Under the pieces are notes generated by a model. That model made no database searches. It had not been told where the DNA came from and worked only from the letters and a program-made list of their open reading frames with translations. A stretch of 64,000 bases of DNA. Origin: Candidatus Solibacter sp. Its GTDB lineage: Bacteria; Acidobacteriota; Terriglobia; Bryobacterales; Bryobacteraceae. Location: positions 1 to 64,000 of the forward strand of contig PNKE01000084.1 of the NCBI GenBank assembly GCA_013822245.1, written 5' to 3'. Position 1 is the first letter of the stretch; every line of letters begins with the position of its first letter. Made by a program: the position numbers and the translations under genes. Positions 16,491 through 25,080 of this stretch are shown here, piece by piece.

Positions 16491-17390
16491 TCAGACCGCT
16501 CCTGGCACGGTCTGCTGGATGAGCGCTTTCACTTCGTTGATGGTCTTTTCCTCGAGGGCGAGCAGGTCTGGGGTGGAGATCTTCTGGCCGCGCTGGCGGC
16601 GGGGCGTGACTTCGATGCCCCAGTAGCCGGTGTAGCCGAAGTCGAGGGCGACCTTGACGAGTTTCACGAGGTCGAAGGAGGGGTCGGTTTCAGGGCCGTA
16701 GGTGCCTTTGACGGAGAGGCCCTTGTGATAGGGGAGGATTTTTTTGCTGTTGGCGTAGCGGTCGGCGCCTGGGTTCCAGTTGCCGAGATCGACGAGCAGG
16801 CCGAACTTGGGGTTGTTGACGGCCTTGACCAGCGCGACGAGGATGTCGGGGTCGGACGAGGCGCGGCCGTGGTTTTCGACGATGATGTTGAGGCCGGTGG
16901 GCTTGGCGTAGTCGAGCATCCAGTTGAACGTTTCGGCGCCGCGTTTGACGAGGTCTTTGTCGTCGGCCCACTTTTCGAGGCCGCCGTAGAAGTTGCAGCG
17001 GACCGAGTGGCAGCCGAGTTCGGCGGCGACGTCGATCCACTTGCGGTGGAAGATGGCGGCTTTCTTGCGCTCGGCGATGTTGAGGTCGGCGGTGGAGCCT
17101 TCGCCGTCCACCATGAGGATGGTCTGCTTGACGTTGTTGTCGGCGCAGGCGCGGTTGAGTTTCTGGATATAGCCGTAGGTGGGCGTTTCGAAGAACTGGT
17201 TGACGTGCTCGAGGGCGGTGATGCCGTGCTTCTTGTTGAGAATGCCGGGCAGTTCGAGCAGTTTCCAGCCTCCCTGGAAGAAGCTGCCGCTCATCGACCA
17301 TGCGGCGAGAGAGATGGTGTGTTTGCCGCCTTGGGCGAAGGCGGCGGTGAGGGCGGCCGAGCCGGCGACGAATTGGCGTCTGGTTGTCAT
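16491..17390 (-). CDS. Sugar phosphate isomerase/epimerase family (TIM barrel), exported
   Basis: A 299-residue AP-endonuclease-2-like TIM-barrel protein (xylose isomerase-like, sugar phosphate isomerase/epimerase family). The N-terminus TTRRQFVAGSAALTAAFAQ has a twin-arginine-type leader. Metal-binding candidates include the glutamate in IIVENHG, the aspartate/asparagine in LLVDLGNWNPG and the late glutamate in YWGIEVTP. Co-transcribed with the Gfo/Idh gene 2 nt downstream, a pairing typical of sugar or inositol conversion. The actual substrate is not determinable. Confidence 0.85.
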   Translation of the reverse strand: MTTRRQFVAGSAALTAAFAQGGKHTISLAAWSMSGSFFQGGWKLLELPGILNKKHGITALEHVNQFFETPTYGYIQKLNRACADNNVKQTILMVDGEGSTADLNIAERKKAAIFHRKWIDVAAELGCHSVRCNFYGGLEKWADDKDLVKRGAETFNWMLDYAKPTGLNIIVENHGRASSDPDILVALVKAVNNPKFGLLVDLGNWNPGADRYANSKKILPYHKGLSVKGTYGPETDPSFDLVKLVKVALDFGYTGYWGIEVTPRRQRGQKISTPDLLALEEKTINEVKALIQQTVPGAV

Positions 17391-17472
17391 TGTTTGAGGG
17401 TACCTCGCGTTCGTAGGGCAGTGTATCGGAAACGGCGGAGGAATTCACGGGTGGGCCGCCTGCTCGTGTTTG

Positions 17473-17501
17473 TTGACCAAGAGGTCAACTCGTGGCACAA
17501 T
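17473..17501 (+). promoter_or_regulatory. Promoter with overlapping inverted repeat upstream of the LysM-metalloprotease gene
   Basis: TTGACC (17473-17478), a 17-nt spacer and CACAAT (17496-17501) form a plausible promoter. TTGACC-aaga-GGTCAA (17473-17488) is a perfect inverted repeat covering the -35, suggesting a repressor or activator site. The ATG lies about 55 nt after the expected start. Confidence 0.5.
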
Positions 17502-17561
17502 TGCCGCAAACCACCGCCGCTGGTGTTGACGAGACGGCGGCCATCAGAGGAGGAGCGCAGG

Positions 17562-18407
17562 ATGCTGGAGCAGAAACCAACGCAGGCGGTCACTTTTCCG
17601 CCGCGTGACGGCGACCGGTACAAGGTGAAGACCGGGGACAGTTGGGGATCGATCGCGAAGGCGAACGACCTGGATACCTGGGCGTTGGTTGAATACAACT
17701 TTCCCGTGGTGAAGGGCGTGGCGGATTTCCAGGCGAAGTGCAAGATGGTGAACTGGCTGCTTCGCGCGCATGTGGGATGCACGAAGAGTTCGGACGGCAA
17801 GAACTACCGGTTCGATTCCAGCGACACGCCGGGCTACATCTACATTCCGCTGTTCAATGTACAGCCGACGTTTACACACCGGGTGGGGCTGCACTTTTGC
17901 AGCCTGACGACGACGAACGTACCGTTCAACACGGCGTTCCGCAATGCGCAGCGGGTGTATGCGCAATACGGCATCCGGATCGACTTTCAGTCGGGGCGGT
18001 CGCTGGGGCTGCCGGAAGACGAAGCCGGCCGGCTTGCGGTGGTGAACGGTTCGTGCGAGTGGGAGATCACGTCGGGCGAATTCAACGATGTCCAGCGACT
18101 GGTGGGCGGGTTGCCGAGCACGGAGATCCTGGTCTGTTATGTGAAGGAGTTCGAGGCGAGTCTGCTGGGATGCGGGGGCCATGCACCGAACAAGCCGGCC
18201 TGCATTGTGGCCGCGGCGGGGAGCGGCTGGACGACGGCGCATGAAGTGGGCCATGTGCTGCTCGGCAAGGGCTTCTCGCCGGTGCACTCCGCGGACACGG
18301 CGAACCTGATGTACAAGACGACGCTGGGCATCACTTCGAATCCGCCGCAGTTGACGGCGGCGCAGGTGGAGCAGATCAAGAAATCGCCCTGCTGCGTGAA
18401 ACTCTAA
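17562..18407 (+). CDS. LysM-like plus zincin metallopeptidase domain protein, no signal peptide
   Basis: A 281-residue protein. Residues about 15-50 (DRYKVKTGDSWGSIAKAND) look like a LysM-type carbohydrate-binding domain. The C-terminal region holds the zinc-binding motif HEVGH (His227, Glu228, His231), with a candidate third ligand at His242 and NLMY resembling a Met-turn of metzincins. Six or more cysteines hint at disulphides and an extracellular destination, yet there is no signal peptide. Such architecture would suit a substrate of a contractile or type VI-like system, or a lysis-released enzyme, but no such system is visible here. The ATG at 17562 follows cagaggaggag. Confidence 0.65.
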   Translation: MLEQKPTQAVTFPPRDGDRYKVKTGDSWGSIAKANDLDTWALVEYNFPVVKGVADFQAKCKMVNWLLRAHVGCTKSSDGKNYRFDSSDTPGYIYIPLFNVQPTFTHRVGLHFCSLTTTNVPFNTAFRNAQRVYAQYGIRIDFQSGRSLGLPEDEAGRLAVVNGSCEWEITSGEFNDVQRLVGGLPSTEILVCYVKEFEASLLGCGGHAPNKPACIVAAAGSGWTTAHEVGHVLLGKGFSPVHSADTANLMYKTTLGITSNPPQLTAAQVEQIKKSPCCVKL

Positions 18408-18434
18408 CAGGCCGCGGGCAGGCGCCGGCGGTGA

Positions 18435-18446
18435 TTGAGCGCTCAA
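18435..18446. promoter_or_regulatory. 12-bp perfect palindrome TTGAGCGCTCAA
   Basis: Located 28 nt after the metalloprotease stop and 88 nt before the aldolase gene. It is a possible operator or a small dyad by chance. An extended -10-like TGTTAACCT (18511-18519) lies between it and the ATG at 18534. Confidence 0.3.
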
Positions 18447-18533
18447 CCGTGACGCGGCTGAACAGCGCGCGGCGAAAGTTGCGTGCGGCCGCGAGACCCC
18501 GGCCACGGGCTGTTAACCTGAAAGTTGAGCGTC

Positions 18534-19418
18534 ATGAAACTACACGGAATCTTCCCGCCCATCGCCACGCCGTTTAATGCCGACGGCGAGATCCACGAAG
18601 CCAAGGTGGAGCATAACGTCACGAAATGGAACCGGACGGGGCTGGCCGGATATGTGGTCTGCGGATCGACGGGCGAGAGCGTCTACCTGACGTTCGAGGA
18701 GAAGATCCGGCTCTTTGAGCTGGTCGCCAAACACGCCGCGGCGGACAAGTTGCTGATCGCCGGGACGGGCGTGGAGAGCGTGCGAGAGACGGTGATGCTG
18801 ACCAACCGCGCGGCCGAGATGGGCTACAAGGCGGCGATGGTGAGGACGCCGCATTACTACAAGAATCTGCTGAACAATTCAGAGGCGCAGAAGCTGTATT
18901 TCCGCGCCGTGGCGGATCAGTCGAAGATCCCGCTGATGATCTACAACTGGCCGCAGGCGACGGGTCTCGATATTGCGGCCGATGCCGTGGCGGCGCTGAG
19001 CGAGCATCCGAACATCATCGCCATCAAGGAAAGCTCGGGCAATATCGAGAAGGTGATGCAGATGATCCGCGAGACGAAGGCGGGATTCCAGGTGCTGGTT
19101 GGGAGCGCGCCGACGCTGGCGCCGTCGCTGGGCGTGGGCGCGGTGGGTGCGGTGCTGGCGTATGCGAATGCCGCCCCGTATTCGACGATTGCGATCTGGG
19201 AGGCGCACCGGCAGCGGGAGTACGACGCCGCGGCGGACTGGCAGGGCAGGATCGCGCGCGCGGCGGTGCTGGTGACGGTGAAGTACGGCATCCCGGGGCT
19301 GAAGTACGCCATGGACCTCAACGGGTATTACGGCGGACCGGTCCGGTTGCCTCTTTTGACTGTGGGCCCGGCGGCGAAGAAAGAGATTGAAGAGGGGTTC
19401 GCGGATCTGAAGGGGTAA
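18534..19418 (+). CDS. DapA-family (dihydrodipicolinate synthase/N-acetylneuraminate lyase) class I aldolase
   Basis: A 294-residue TIM-barrel aldolase. The Schiff-base lysine is in IIAIKESSG and the catalytic tyrosine in LMIYNWP; CGSTGES is the family glycine/threonine motif near residue 45. It could be 4-hydroxy-tetrahydrodipicolinate synthase or a sugar-acid aldolase (for example KDG or related 2-keto acids). The neighbouring Gfo/Idh genes favour sugar metabolism, but sequence alone does not decide. The ATG at 18534 is preferred; a TTG at 18525 is in frame. TGTTAACCT ending 14 nt upstream may be its promoter. Confidence 0.85.
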   Translation: MKLHGIFPPIATPFNADGEIHEAKVEHNVTKWNRTGLAGYVVCGSTGESVYLTFEEKIRLFELVAKHAAADKLLIAGTGVESVRETVMLTNRAAEMGYKAAMVRTPHYYKNLLNNSEAQKLYFRAVADQSKIPLMIYNWPQATGLDIAADAVAALSEHPNIIAIKESSGNIEKVMQMIRETKAGFQVLVGSAPTLAPSLGVGAVGAVLAYANAAPYSTIAIWEAHRQREYDAAADWQGRIARAAVLVTVKYGIPGLKYAMDLNGYYGGPVRLPLLTVGPAAKKEIEEGFADLKG

Positions 19419-19427
19419 GTCCCTTCG

Positions 19428-20720
19428 CTACACCACGATCTTCCAGGGGTTGCGGGCCTGGGCGGCGAGGTATTTGCGCGCATCGGGCTGGGCGACGGTG
19501 CCGGCCTTGTCGTCCCAATCGAGGCGCAGTTTCGAGCGCAGGGCGACGTTGGCGAGCAGGCAGGTGGCCGACGAGCGGTAGCAGTTCTCGATGTCCGAGA
19601 TGGGCTTCTGGCGCGACTTGACGCAATCGAGGAAGTTCTTCCAGTGGGCGTCGTTGCCGGAGCCGGATGACTTCACGTCCATCTCGACCAGGTCGGAGCC
19701 CTTCATCGGGACGACGCGGTAACCGGAGCGGTCGCAATAGAGCGTGCCCTTGGAGCCGTGGATGGCGGTGTTGCCGTAAGGGAACGGCGAGGCGTTGTTG
19801 CCGTAGCGGTTTTCGTAGGTGGCGATGAATTTGGGGTATTCGTAGACGGCTTCGAGGGTGTCGGGCGTTTCGCGGTTGTCGGTGAGATAACGCTTCTGTC
19901 CGACGGCGGTGACGACGGTGGGCATCACTTCGTCGAAGGCCATTTGAACGATGTCGAGCAGGTGGATGCCCCAGTCGGTCATCATGCCGCCGGCGTAGTC
20001 CCAGAACCAGCGGAAGTGGGAGAAGGCCTTGGGGTCGACGCCGAAGCGGTTGGCGTTGTAGGGGCGCTTGGGGGCGGGGCCGAGCCAGAGGTCCCAGTCG
20101 AGTCCGGCGGGGGGCTCGGCGTCGGGCGGCGCGCCGATACCCACGGGGGGCATGTAGCCGTAGTTGCCGGTGCGGACGAAGGTGACGTCGCCGATGAGGC
20201 CTTCGCGGATGAGTTTGGTCAACTGCTGGTAGTGGACCTGGGAGCGCTGCATGGTGCCGGCCTGGACGACGCGCGAGTATTTGCGCGCGGCCTTCACCAT
20301 CAACTGGCCCTCTTCGACGGTGACGCAGATGGGCTTTTCGACGTAGACGTCCTTGCCGGCCTTGCAGGCTTCGACGGTCATGTAGGCGTGCCAGTGGTCG
20401 GGGGTGGAGATGTTGACGACGTCGATGGACTTGTCGGCGATGATCTCGCGGAAGTCGCGGATGGCCCTTGTCTTGGACCCGTGCGGGTTCTTGTCCGCCG
20501 CGGCGACGGCCTTGTCCAGATGCGGCTGGTAGACGTCGCAGACGGCGGCGGGGACGAGGTTTTCCTGTTTCATGGCATGGCCGAGGTTGCCCATGCCCAT
20601 GCGGCCCATGCCGATGAAGGCGGCCTGGATTTTATCGTTGGCGCCCTTCACCTGCCCGGTGAAGATGTTGGTGGTGAGGCCGGCTGTGGCGGCGGTGATG
20701 AAGCTGCGTCGGTCGGGCAT
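19428..20720 (-). CDS. Gfo/Idh/MocA family oxidoreductase, exported
   Basis: A 430-residue oxidoreductase with a twin-arginine-like leader (PDRRSFITAATAG). It has a Rossmann motif IGMGRMGMGNLG (about 36-47) and the family signature YVEKPI following DHWHAYMTVEACKAGKDV. The middle segment GLDWDLWLGPAPKRPYN is shared with the other exported Gfo/Idh protein at 14986-16488, marking them as paralogues. Substrate unknown. Convergent with the DapA-family gene, 9 nt between stops. Confidence 0.9.
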   Translation of the reverse strand: MPDRRSFITAATAGLTTNIFTGQVKGANDKIQAAFIGMGRMGMGNLGHAMKQENLVPAAVCDVYQPHLDKAVAAADKNPHGSKTRAIRDFREIIADKSIDVVNISTPDHWHAYMTVEACKAGKDVYVEKPICVTVEEGQLMVKAARKYSRVVQAGTMQRSQVHYQQLTKLIREGLIGDVTFVRTGNYGYMPPVGIGAPPDAEPPAGLDWDLWLGPAPKRPYNANRFGVDPKAFSHFRWFWDYAGGMMTDWGIHLLDIVQMAFDEVMPTVVTAVGQKRYLTDNRETPDTLEAVYEYPKFIATYENRYGNNASPFPYGNTAIHGSKGTLYCDRSGYRVVPMKGSDLVEMDVKSSGSGNDAHWKNFLDCVKSRQKPISDIENCYRSSATCLLANVALRSKLRLDWDDKAGTVAQPDARKYLAAQARNPWKIVV

Positions 20721-20926
20721 GGGATCTCCAGGATGTCGAAGAAAAATGACCTGCGGTCGCTGGACATTCTATCAGACCGCCGGCAGGCTCCCGCTGCCGG
20801 TCCGTTGCTATGTCAGTGGGCTGCCCGCATGGGATACAATCCAAGGAGTCAACTTGTATTTGTCCGAGGCGCGCGCTGGGGAACAGGAAGCCAGGCGTAC
20901 CCTCAATCCACAAGGTAGGTGTCCAG

Positions 20927-21604
20927 GTGAGTCAAACCAAAGATCCGACCCTCGAAATAACAAACTCCAAATCCCGCCGCGGCGGCTTTTCCCGCCGGGG
21001 CTTCATACAGGGCGCAGGCGTCACGGGCGCAGTCGTCCCGGCGCTGACCACGGAACAGGCCCAGGCGCAGACGGCGGGGCCGAAGCCGATCGGGCCGGGA
21101 CCTGTGAACATCACGCTGAGCGTCAATGGCAAGTCGGTGATGGCCGTGGCCGAGCCGCGCGAGACGCTGCTGGACGTGCTGCGGAACCATCTGAACATGA
21201 CCGGCGCCAAGCGCGTATGCGACCGCGGGAGCTGCGGCGCATGCACGGTGATCATGGACGGCAAGGCGGTTTACGCCTGTTCGATCCTGGCCATCGACGC
21301 GCGCGGCAGCCAGATCACGACGATCGAAGGCTTCGCCATGGAAGGCGGCAAGCCGCATCCGCTGGTGGAGTCGTTTGCGAACCATGACGCGCAGCAGTGC
21401 GGGTATTGCACGCCTGGTTTCGTGGTGGCGGCGAAGGATTTCATCGATCATCATCCGGCGCCGACAGTCGAGCAGGTGAAGGACGGACTGGGCGGCAACC
21501 TTTGCCGTTGCGGAACCTACATGGGGATCCGCCAGGCCGTTGTCGAAGCTTCGCGCAAGATGCGTCCGGCCGTTCCGGCCGCGAAGGGAGGCGCAAATGC
21601 CTAA
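20927..21604 (+). CDS. Molybdenum hydroxylase, [2Fe-2S] subunit with Tat signal
   Basis: A 225-residue iron-sulfur subunit of the xanthine dehydrogenase/aldehyde oxidoreductase family. The leader contains SRRGFIQ, a twin-arginine motif, predicting a periplasmic complex exported folded. The N-terminal plant-type cluster is CDRGSCGAC plus a later Cys; the second cluster uses CGYCTPG and CRCG. I chose the GTG at 20927 (SQTKDPT) following ggtgtccag, because upstream residues are not family-like. It overlaps the Mo subunit gene by 8 nt; the arrangement resembles periplasmic PaoABC of E. coli (FeS, FAD, Mo subunits) though the order differs. Confidence 0.92.
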   Translation: MSQTKDPTLEITNSKSRRGGFSRRGFIQGAGVTGAVVPALTTEQAQAQTAGPKPIGPGPVNITLSVNGKSVMAVAEPRETLLDVLRNHLNMTGAKRVCDRGSCGACTVIMDGKAVYACSILAIDARGSQITTIEGFAMEGGKPHPLVESFANHDAQQCGYCTPGFVVAAKDFIDHHPAPTVEQVKDGLGGNLCRCGTYMGIRQAVVEASRKMRPAVPAAKGGANA

Positions 21605-23735
21605 TTACGCATGGCCGCCGATGAAAGACCGCAAGGTGATGGGTCAGCGCCTGGTCCGGCACGACGGTATTGAGAAAGCCTCGGGCAAGGCGAAGTACAC
21701 GTCAGACTACAAGAAGCCCAACATGCTGCATGGCGCGGTGGCGGTGAGCCCGTACGCGAATGCGCGCATCCGGAGCATCGACACGGCGGAGGCCGAGAAG
21801 ATGCCGGGCGTGAAAGGCATCATCGCCGGGGTGAAGGCCGGCGACACGGTGCAGTGGGCGGGATGGGAGGTCGCCTTCGTGGCGGCTGAGAGCGAGGTCC
21901 AGGCGCGCGACGCGGCGCGCGCGATCAGGATCGATTACGAAGTGTTGCCGCACCTGGTGAACGAGATCGACCTGAAGAAGGCCAGCCACCGCGCCAAGGC
22001 CGCCGGCGAGCAGATCGAGGGCGATCCAGACGCGGCGCTGAAGGCCGCCGAAGTGGTGAGCGAAGGCAACTACTTCATCCCGGCGTTGCAGCACTGCTGC
22101 CTGGAACCGCACGGCTGCGTGGTTCAGTGGACCGGCGACAAGGTGGAGTTCAATCCGTCGACGCAGGCAGTGACGGCGGTTCAGGGCGACCTGGCGCGCC
22201 AGTTGTCGGTGCCGGTGGCCAACGTGCACGTCCACCAGGACCATATCGGCGGAGGGTTCGGTTCGAAGTTCCAGACCGACCGCTGGGGCGTGGCCGCGGC
22301 GAATCTGTCGAAGATGAACGGCGGGCGTCCGGTGAGGATGTACCTGGAACGGCCGGTCGAGATGGTGATCGGCGGATGCCGCCCGTCGGCGGGAGCACAG
22401 ATCAAACTCGGCGCGAGGAAGGATGGCACGATCACGGTTTGGGAGTCGAGGTCGTGGGCGACTGGCGGCGTCGGCGGCGGCGGATCACCGCCGATCCCGT
22501 ACGTCTACACGAAGATCCCGAACCGGCGCCAGAACCATACGGCGGTGTCCACAAACAACGCGCCGATCCGGGCGTGGCGGGCTCCGAACCATCAACAGGC
22601 GTCGTTCCTGACCTGTTGCGCGATCGAGGACCTGGCCGCCAAGGCGGGTCTGGATCCGATGGCGGTGTTCGCGCAGAACGCCGTTGTCACGGCGCGTCCG
22701 GAAGCCTATGTCCGGCAGTTGAAGAAAGCGGCCGGGCTTTCGGGCTGGGCCAAGCTCTGGAAGCCGCGCGACAAGCAGACCGGCATGATCCGCCGCGGCC
22801 TGGGCATCGGCATCAACACCTGGGGCGGCGCGGGTCACGACTCGACGGCGAACCTGATGATCCATCCCGATGGCTCGGTGGTGATTGAGCTGGGATCGCA
22901 GGATCTTGGCACCGGCACGCGGACGATCATCGCGCAGGTGGTGGCTGAAACGCTTGGCCTGCGGGCCGGCGACATCAAGGTGAAGATCGGCGACACGAAT
23001 TATCCGAACTCGGGCACGTCCGGCGGTTCAACCACGGTTGGCGGGGTGGGTTCGGCGGCGCGCAAGGCGTCGGTGGACGCTCTCGAAAAGCTGTTCGCGG
23101 AGGTGGCGGATTCGCTGAAAGTTCCGGCGGATCAGCTTGTGGCCTCGGGCGGCAGGGTATTCGCCAAGGCGGCGCCGGCGAAGTCGCTCACCTGGAAACA
23201 GGCGTGCGCCAAGCTGGGCGTGAACTCGATCGCGGTCACCGGCCGCAACGATCCCCGCCAGGCTCCGAAAGAGGGGCTGAACACGGGCGGCGTGGCCGGT
23301 ATCCAGGTGGCCGACGTGACGGTGGATCTCGAGACCGGCATCGTGAAGATGAACCGGCTGGTGGCGGTGCAGGATTGCGGATTGATCGTGAATCCGCGCA
23401 CGGCCGAGAGCCAGGTCTACGGGGCGTGCATCATGTCCATCTGCGCCGCTCTGATGGAAGAGCGCATCATGGACGAACTCACCGGACACATGTTGAACGC
23501 CGACATGGAGTTCTACAAGCTTTGCGGAATCAAGGACATCGGCGACATCGTCGTGCATATGGAGATCGACGAGGAAAACGACAAGCGCGGCATCATCGGC
23601 CTGGGCGAACCGCCCGCGGTCGGCGGCATCGCGGCCATCGCCAACGCCGTGTCCAACGCGATCGGCAAGCGGATCCCCTGGATTCCAGCCACGCCCGATC
23701 GTGTTCTCGACACCCTCGCCGGAAGGAGGAGCTAG
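21597..23735 (+). CDS. Molybdenum hydroxylase, molybdopterin-binding large subunit
   Basis: A 712-residue catalytic subunit binding molybdopterin (probably the cytosine dinucleotide form). Motifs include GGGFGSKF, the RAWRAPNHQQ segment, GSQDLGTGT, and the catalytic glutamate in GLGEPPAVGG near the C-terminus. It probably oxidises aldehydes or aromatic heterocycles in the periplasm after piggy-back Tat export with the FeS subunit, since it has no leader of its own. Overlaps the FeS gene by 8 nt; the FAD gene follows 2 nt later with a strong ggaaggagg. Confidence 0.92.
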   Translation: MPNYAWPPMKDRKVMGQRLVRHDGIEKASGKAKYTSDYKKPNMLHGAVAVSPYANARIRSIDTAEAEKMPGVKGIIAGVKAGDTVQWAGWEVAFVAAESEVQARDAARAIRIDYEVLPHLVNEIDLKKASHRAKAAGEQIEGDPDAALKAAEVVSEGNYFIPALQHCCLEPHGCVVQWTGDKVEFNPSTQAVTAVQGDLARQLSVPVANVHVHQDHIGGGFGSKFQTDRWGVAAANLSKMNGGRPVRMYLERPVEMVIGGCRPSAGAQIKLGARKDGTITVWESRSWATGGVGGGGSPPIPYVYTKIPNRRQNHTAVSTNNAPIRAWRAPNHQQASFLTCCAIEDLAAKAGLDPMAVFAQNAVVTARPEAYVRQLKKAAGLSGWAKLWKPRDKQTGMIRRGLGIGINTWGGAGHDSTANLMIHPDGSVVIELGSQDLGTGTRTIIAQVVAETLGLRAGDIKVKIGDTNYPNSGTSGGSTTVGGVGSAARKASVDALEKLFAEVADSLKVPADQLVASGGRVFAKAAPAKSLTWKQACAKLGVNSIAVTGRNDPRQAPKEGLNTGGVAGIQVADVTVDLETGIVKMNRLVAVQDCGLIVNPRTAESQVYGACIMSICAALMEERIMDELTGHMLNADMEFYKLCGIKDIGDIVVHMEIDEENDKRGIIGLGEPPAVGGIAAIANAVSNAIGKRIPWIPATPDRVLDTLAGRRS

Positions 23736-23737
23736 CC

Positions 23738-24715
23738 ATGCAAGCCTTCGCATACGTTCATCCCGAAAACCTGAAAGACGCCCTGGCTTCGCTCTCCCCC
23801 AATTGGGGCGAGACCGACGTGCTGGCCGGCGGCACCGATCTGCTGGCGCTGATGAAGGACCTGATTCACTCGCCCAAGACGGTTGTCAGCCTGAAGGGAG
23901 TGAAGGAGCTGAAAGGGATCAAATCGACGGCCGCCGGTGTTGAGATCGGCGCCATGACGACGGTCGACGAGCTGATGTCGAACGCGGCGGTGCGCGCCTA
24001 TCCGGCGCTCATTCAGGCCGCGGCCGGCATATCGAGCCCGCAGATCCGCAACATGGGCACCGTGGGCGGCGATCTCTGCCAGCGGCCGCGGTGCTGGTAC
24101 TTCCGCCAGGGCTTCGGGCTGCTGGCGCGGAAAGACGGCAAGAGCCTGGTGGAAAACGGCGAAAACCGCTACCACGCCATCTTCGGTTCGGGACCGGCGC
24201 GCTTTGTGTCGGCATCGAGTTTCGCCCCGGCGCTGATCGCGCTGGGCGCGAAGGTGAAGATCGCATCGGCGGCCGGGGAACGGGAAGTGGCCGCGGCCGG
24301 CTTCTTCGCCGCTCCGGCGGCCGAAGGGCAGCGCGAAAACGTGCTCAAGCCGAACGAGATCGTCACCGCGATTGTCGTTCCATCGGCGGCGGGCGCAAGG
24401 AGCGCCACTTACGAGGTGAGGCAGAAGGAGGCGCTGGACTGGCCTCTGGCCGCCGCCTCGGTGGTTCTCACGATGAAGGGCACGGCCGTGGCCAAGGCAT
24501 CCATCGTGATGGGCCATGTGGGTCCGGTCCCGGTGGCGGCTGAGTCGGCGGCAGCGATGCTGGCCGGCAAGACGATCACGGCGGAAACCGCGGAAGCGGC
24601 GGGCGCCGAGGCGGTGAAGGCCGCGCGGCCGCTCAAAGGCAACGAGTACAAGGTGCAACTGGCCAAGGTGGCGGTGAAGCGTGCGCTGCTGACCGCGGCC
24701 GGCATCAAGGTGTAG
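23738..24715 (+). CDS. Molybdenum hydroxylase, FAD-binding medium subunit
   Basis: A 325-residue FAD subunit of the PaoB/CoxM family. FAD loops are LAGGTDLLALMKD and GTVGGDLCQRPRCW. PaoB-type relatives carry a cysteine-rich insert after RCWYFR that holds a [4Fe-4S] cluster. Here the corresponding stretch (GFGLLARKDGKSLVENGENR) has no cysteine, and only the two cysteines of LCQRPRC remain, so the extra cluster is probably absent. The start ATG at 23738 has an excellent ribosome binding site. A GC-rich stem-loop follows the stop. Confidence 0.9.
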   Translation: MQAFAYVHPENLKDALASLSPNWGETDVLAGGTDLLALMKDLIHSPKTVVSLKGVKELKGIKSTAAGVEIGAMTTVDELMSNAAVRAYPALIQAAAGISSPQIRNMGTVGGDLCQRPRCWYFRQGFGLLARKDGKSLVENGENRYHAIFGSGPARFVSASSFAPALIALGAKVKIASAAGEREVAAAGFFAAPAAEGQRENVLKPNEIVTAIVVPSAAGARSATYEVRQKEALDWPLAAASVVLTMKGTAVAKASIVMGHVGPVPVAAESAAAMLAGKTITAETAEAAGAEAVKAARPLKGNEYKVQLAKVAVKRALLTAAGIKV

Positions 24716-24730
24716 TTGTTCAGACGGAGA

Positions 24731-24755
24731 GGGGCGGCCTGACAAGCCGCCCCTT
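24731..24755 (+). terminator. Stem-loop after the molybdenum hydroxylase operon
   Basis: ggggcggc (24731-24738) pairs perfectly with gccgcccc (24746-24753), loop of 7, followed only by tt. It may attenuate rather than fully stop read-through into the small cysteine-rich gene. Confidence 0.5.
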
Positions 24756-24787
24756 GCCGATTGAAAGCGGGAAGAGGAAAGAGAAGA

Positions 24788-25015
24788 ATGCCACTGATCG
24801 GTGAACAGCCCGGCCTGACCAGAATCGACGACGACCGTTGCGAACATCTGCGTTGGAAGGGTCTTTACATCGAAGCCATGGCCGACCCGACGGTGCAGAA
24901 GTCCAACGACCGGGCGTTCTGGTGCGAGAAAACGCAGATCTGCATCGGACCCGACGGCAAAGTGGCCGACGAGTACGAATGCAACGAAACCCGGCCCTGC
25001 TTCAAGGAACTCTGA
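24788..25015 (+). CDS. Small cysteine-rich protein, unknown function
   Basis: A 75-residue protein beginning at the ATG at 24788, after a purine-rich ribosome binding site. It contains five cysteines (RCEH, FWCEKTQIC, YECN, PCFKEL), charged residues and no membrane segment or leader. Spacing is not a standard zinc finger or ferredoxin motif, but metal or Fe-S binding is plausible. It lies 72 nt downstream of the molybdenum hydroxylase genes and could serve them, although a stem-loop intervenes. I do not recognise a named family. Confidence 0.6.
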   Translation: MPLIGEQPGLTRIDDDRCEHLRWKGLYIEAMADPTVQKSNDRAFWCEKTQICIGPDGKVADEYECNETRPCFKEL

Positions 25016-25041
25016 AGAAGCAGCGGGTTGAATAGACACTC

Positions 25042-25080
25042 AGGCCCGGCGTGCCGGTTTCGGCGCACGGGCCTTACTTA
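25042..25080. terminator. Bidirectional terminator between convergent genes
   Basis: aggcccg (25042-25048) pairs with cgggcct (25068-25074) with additional imperfect pairing inside, followed by ttacttatt on the plus strand. It lies between the small cysteine-rich gene and the convergent S24-like gene. Confidence 0.55.

Noticed and set aside
15190-16626. Long plus-strand open frame across the Gfo/Idh gene
   Set aside because: Repetitive Gly/Ala/Asp/Val composition typical of antisense GC-rich frames; the minus-strand gene is certain.
16476-17561. Extension of the LysM-metalloprotease protein by more than 350 residues upstream
   Set aside because: The extension is antisense to the certain TIM-barrel gene and Gly/Glu/Val-rich; the ATG at 17562 has a strong ribosome binding site and promoter.
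20780-20800. ccggcag/ctgccgg hairpin as a terminator
   Set aside because: No T-run on either strand and it lies in a divergent promoter region, so the dyad is more likely incidental or regulatory.
20805-20840. TTGCTA...TACAAT as the promoter of the molybdenum hydroxylase operon
   Set aside because: Spacing between the hexamers is 24 nt, too long. TACAAT alone may still be a -10, but a transcription start is not supported well enough to list.
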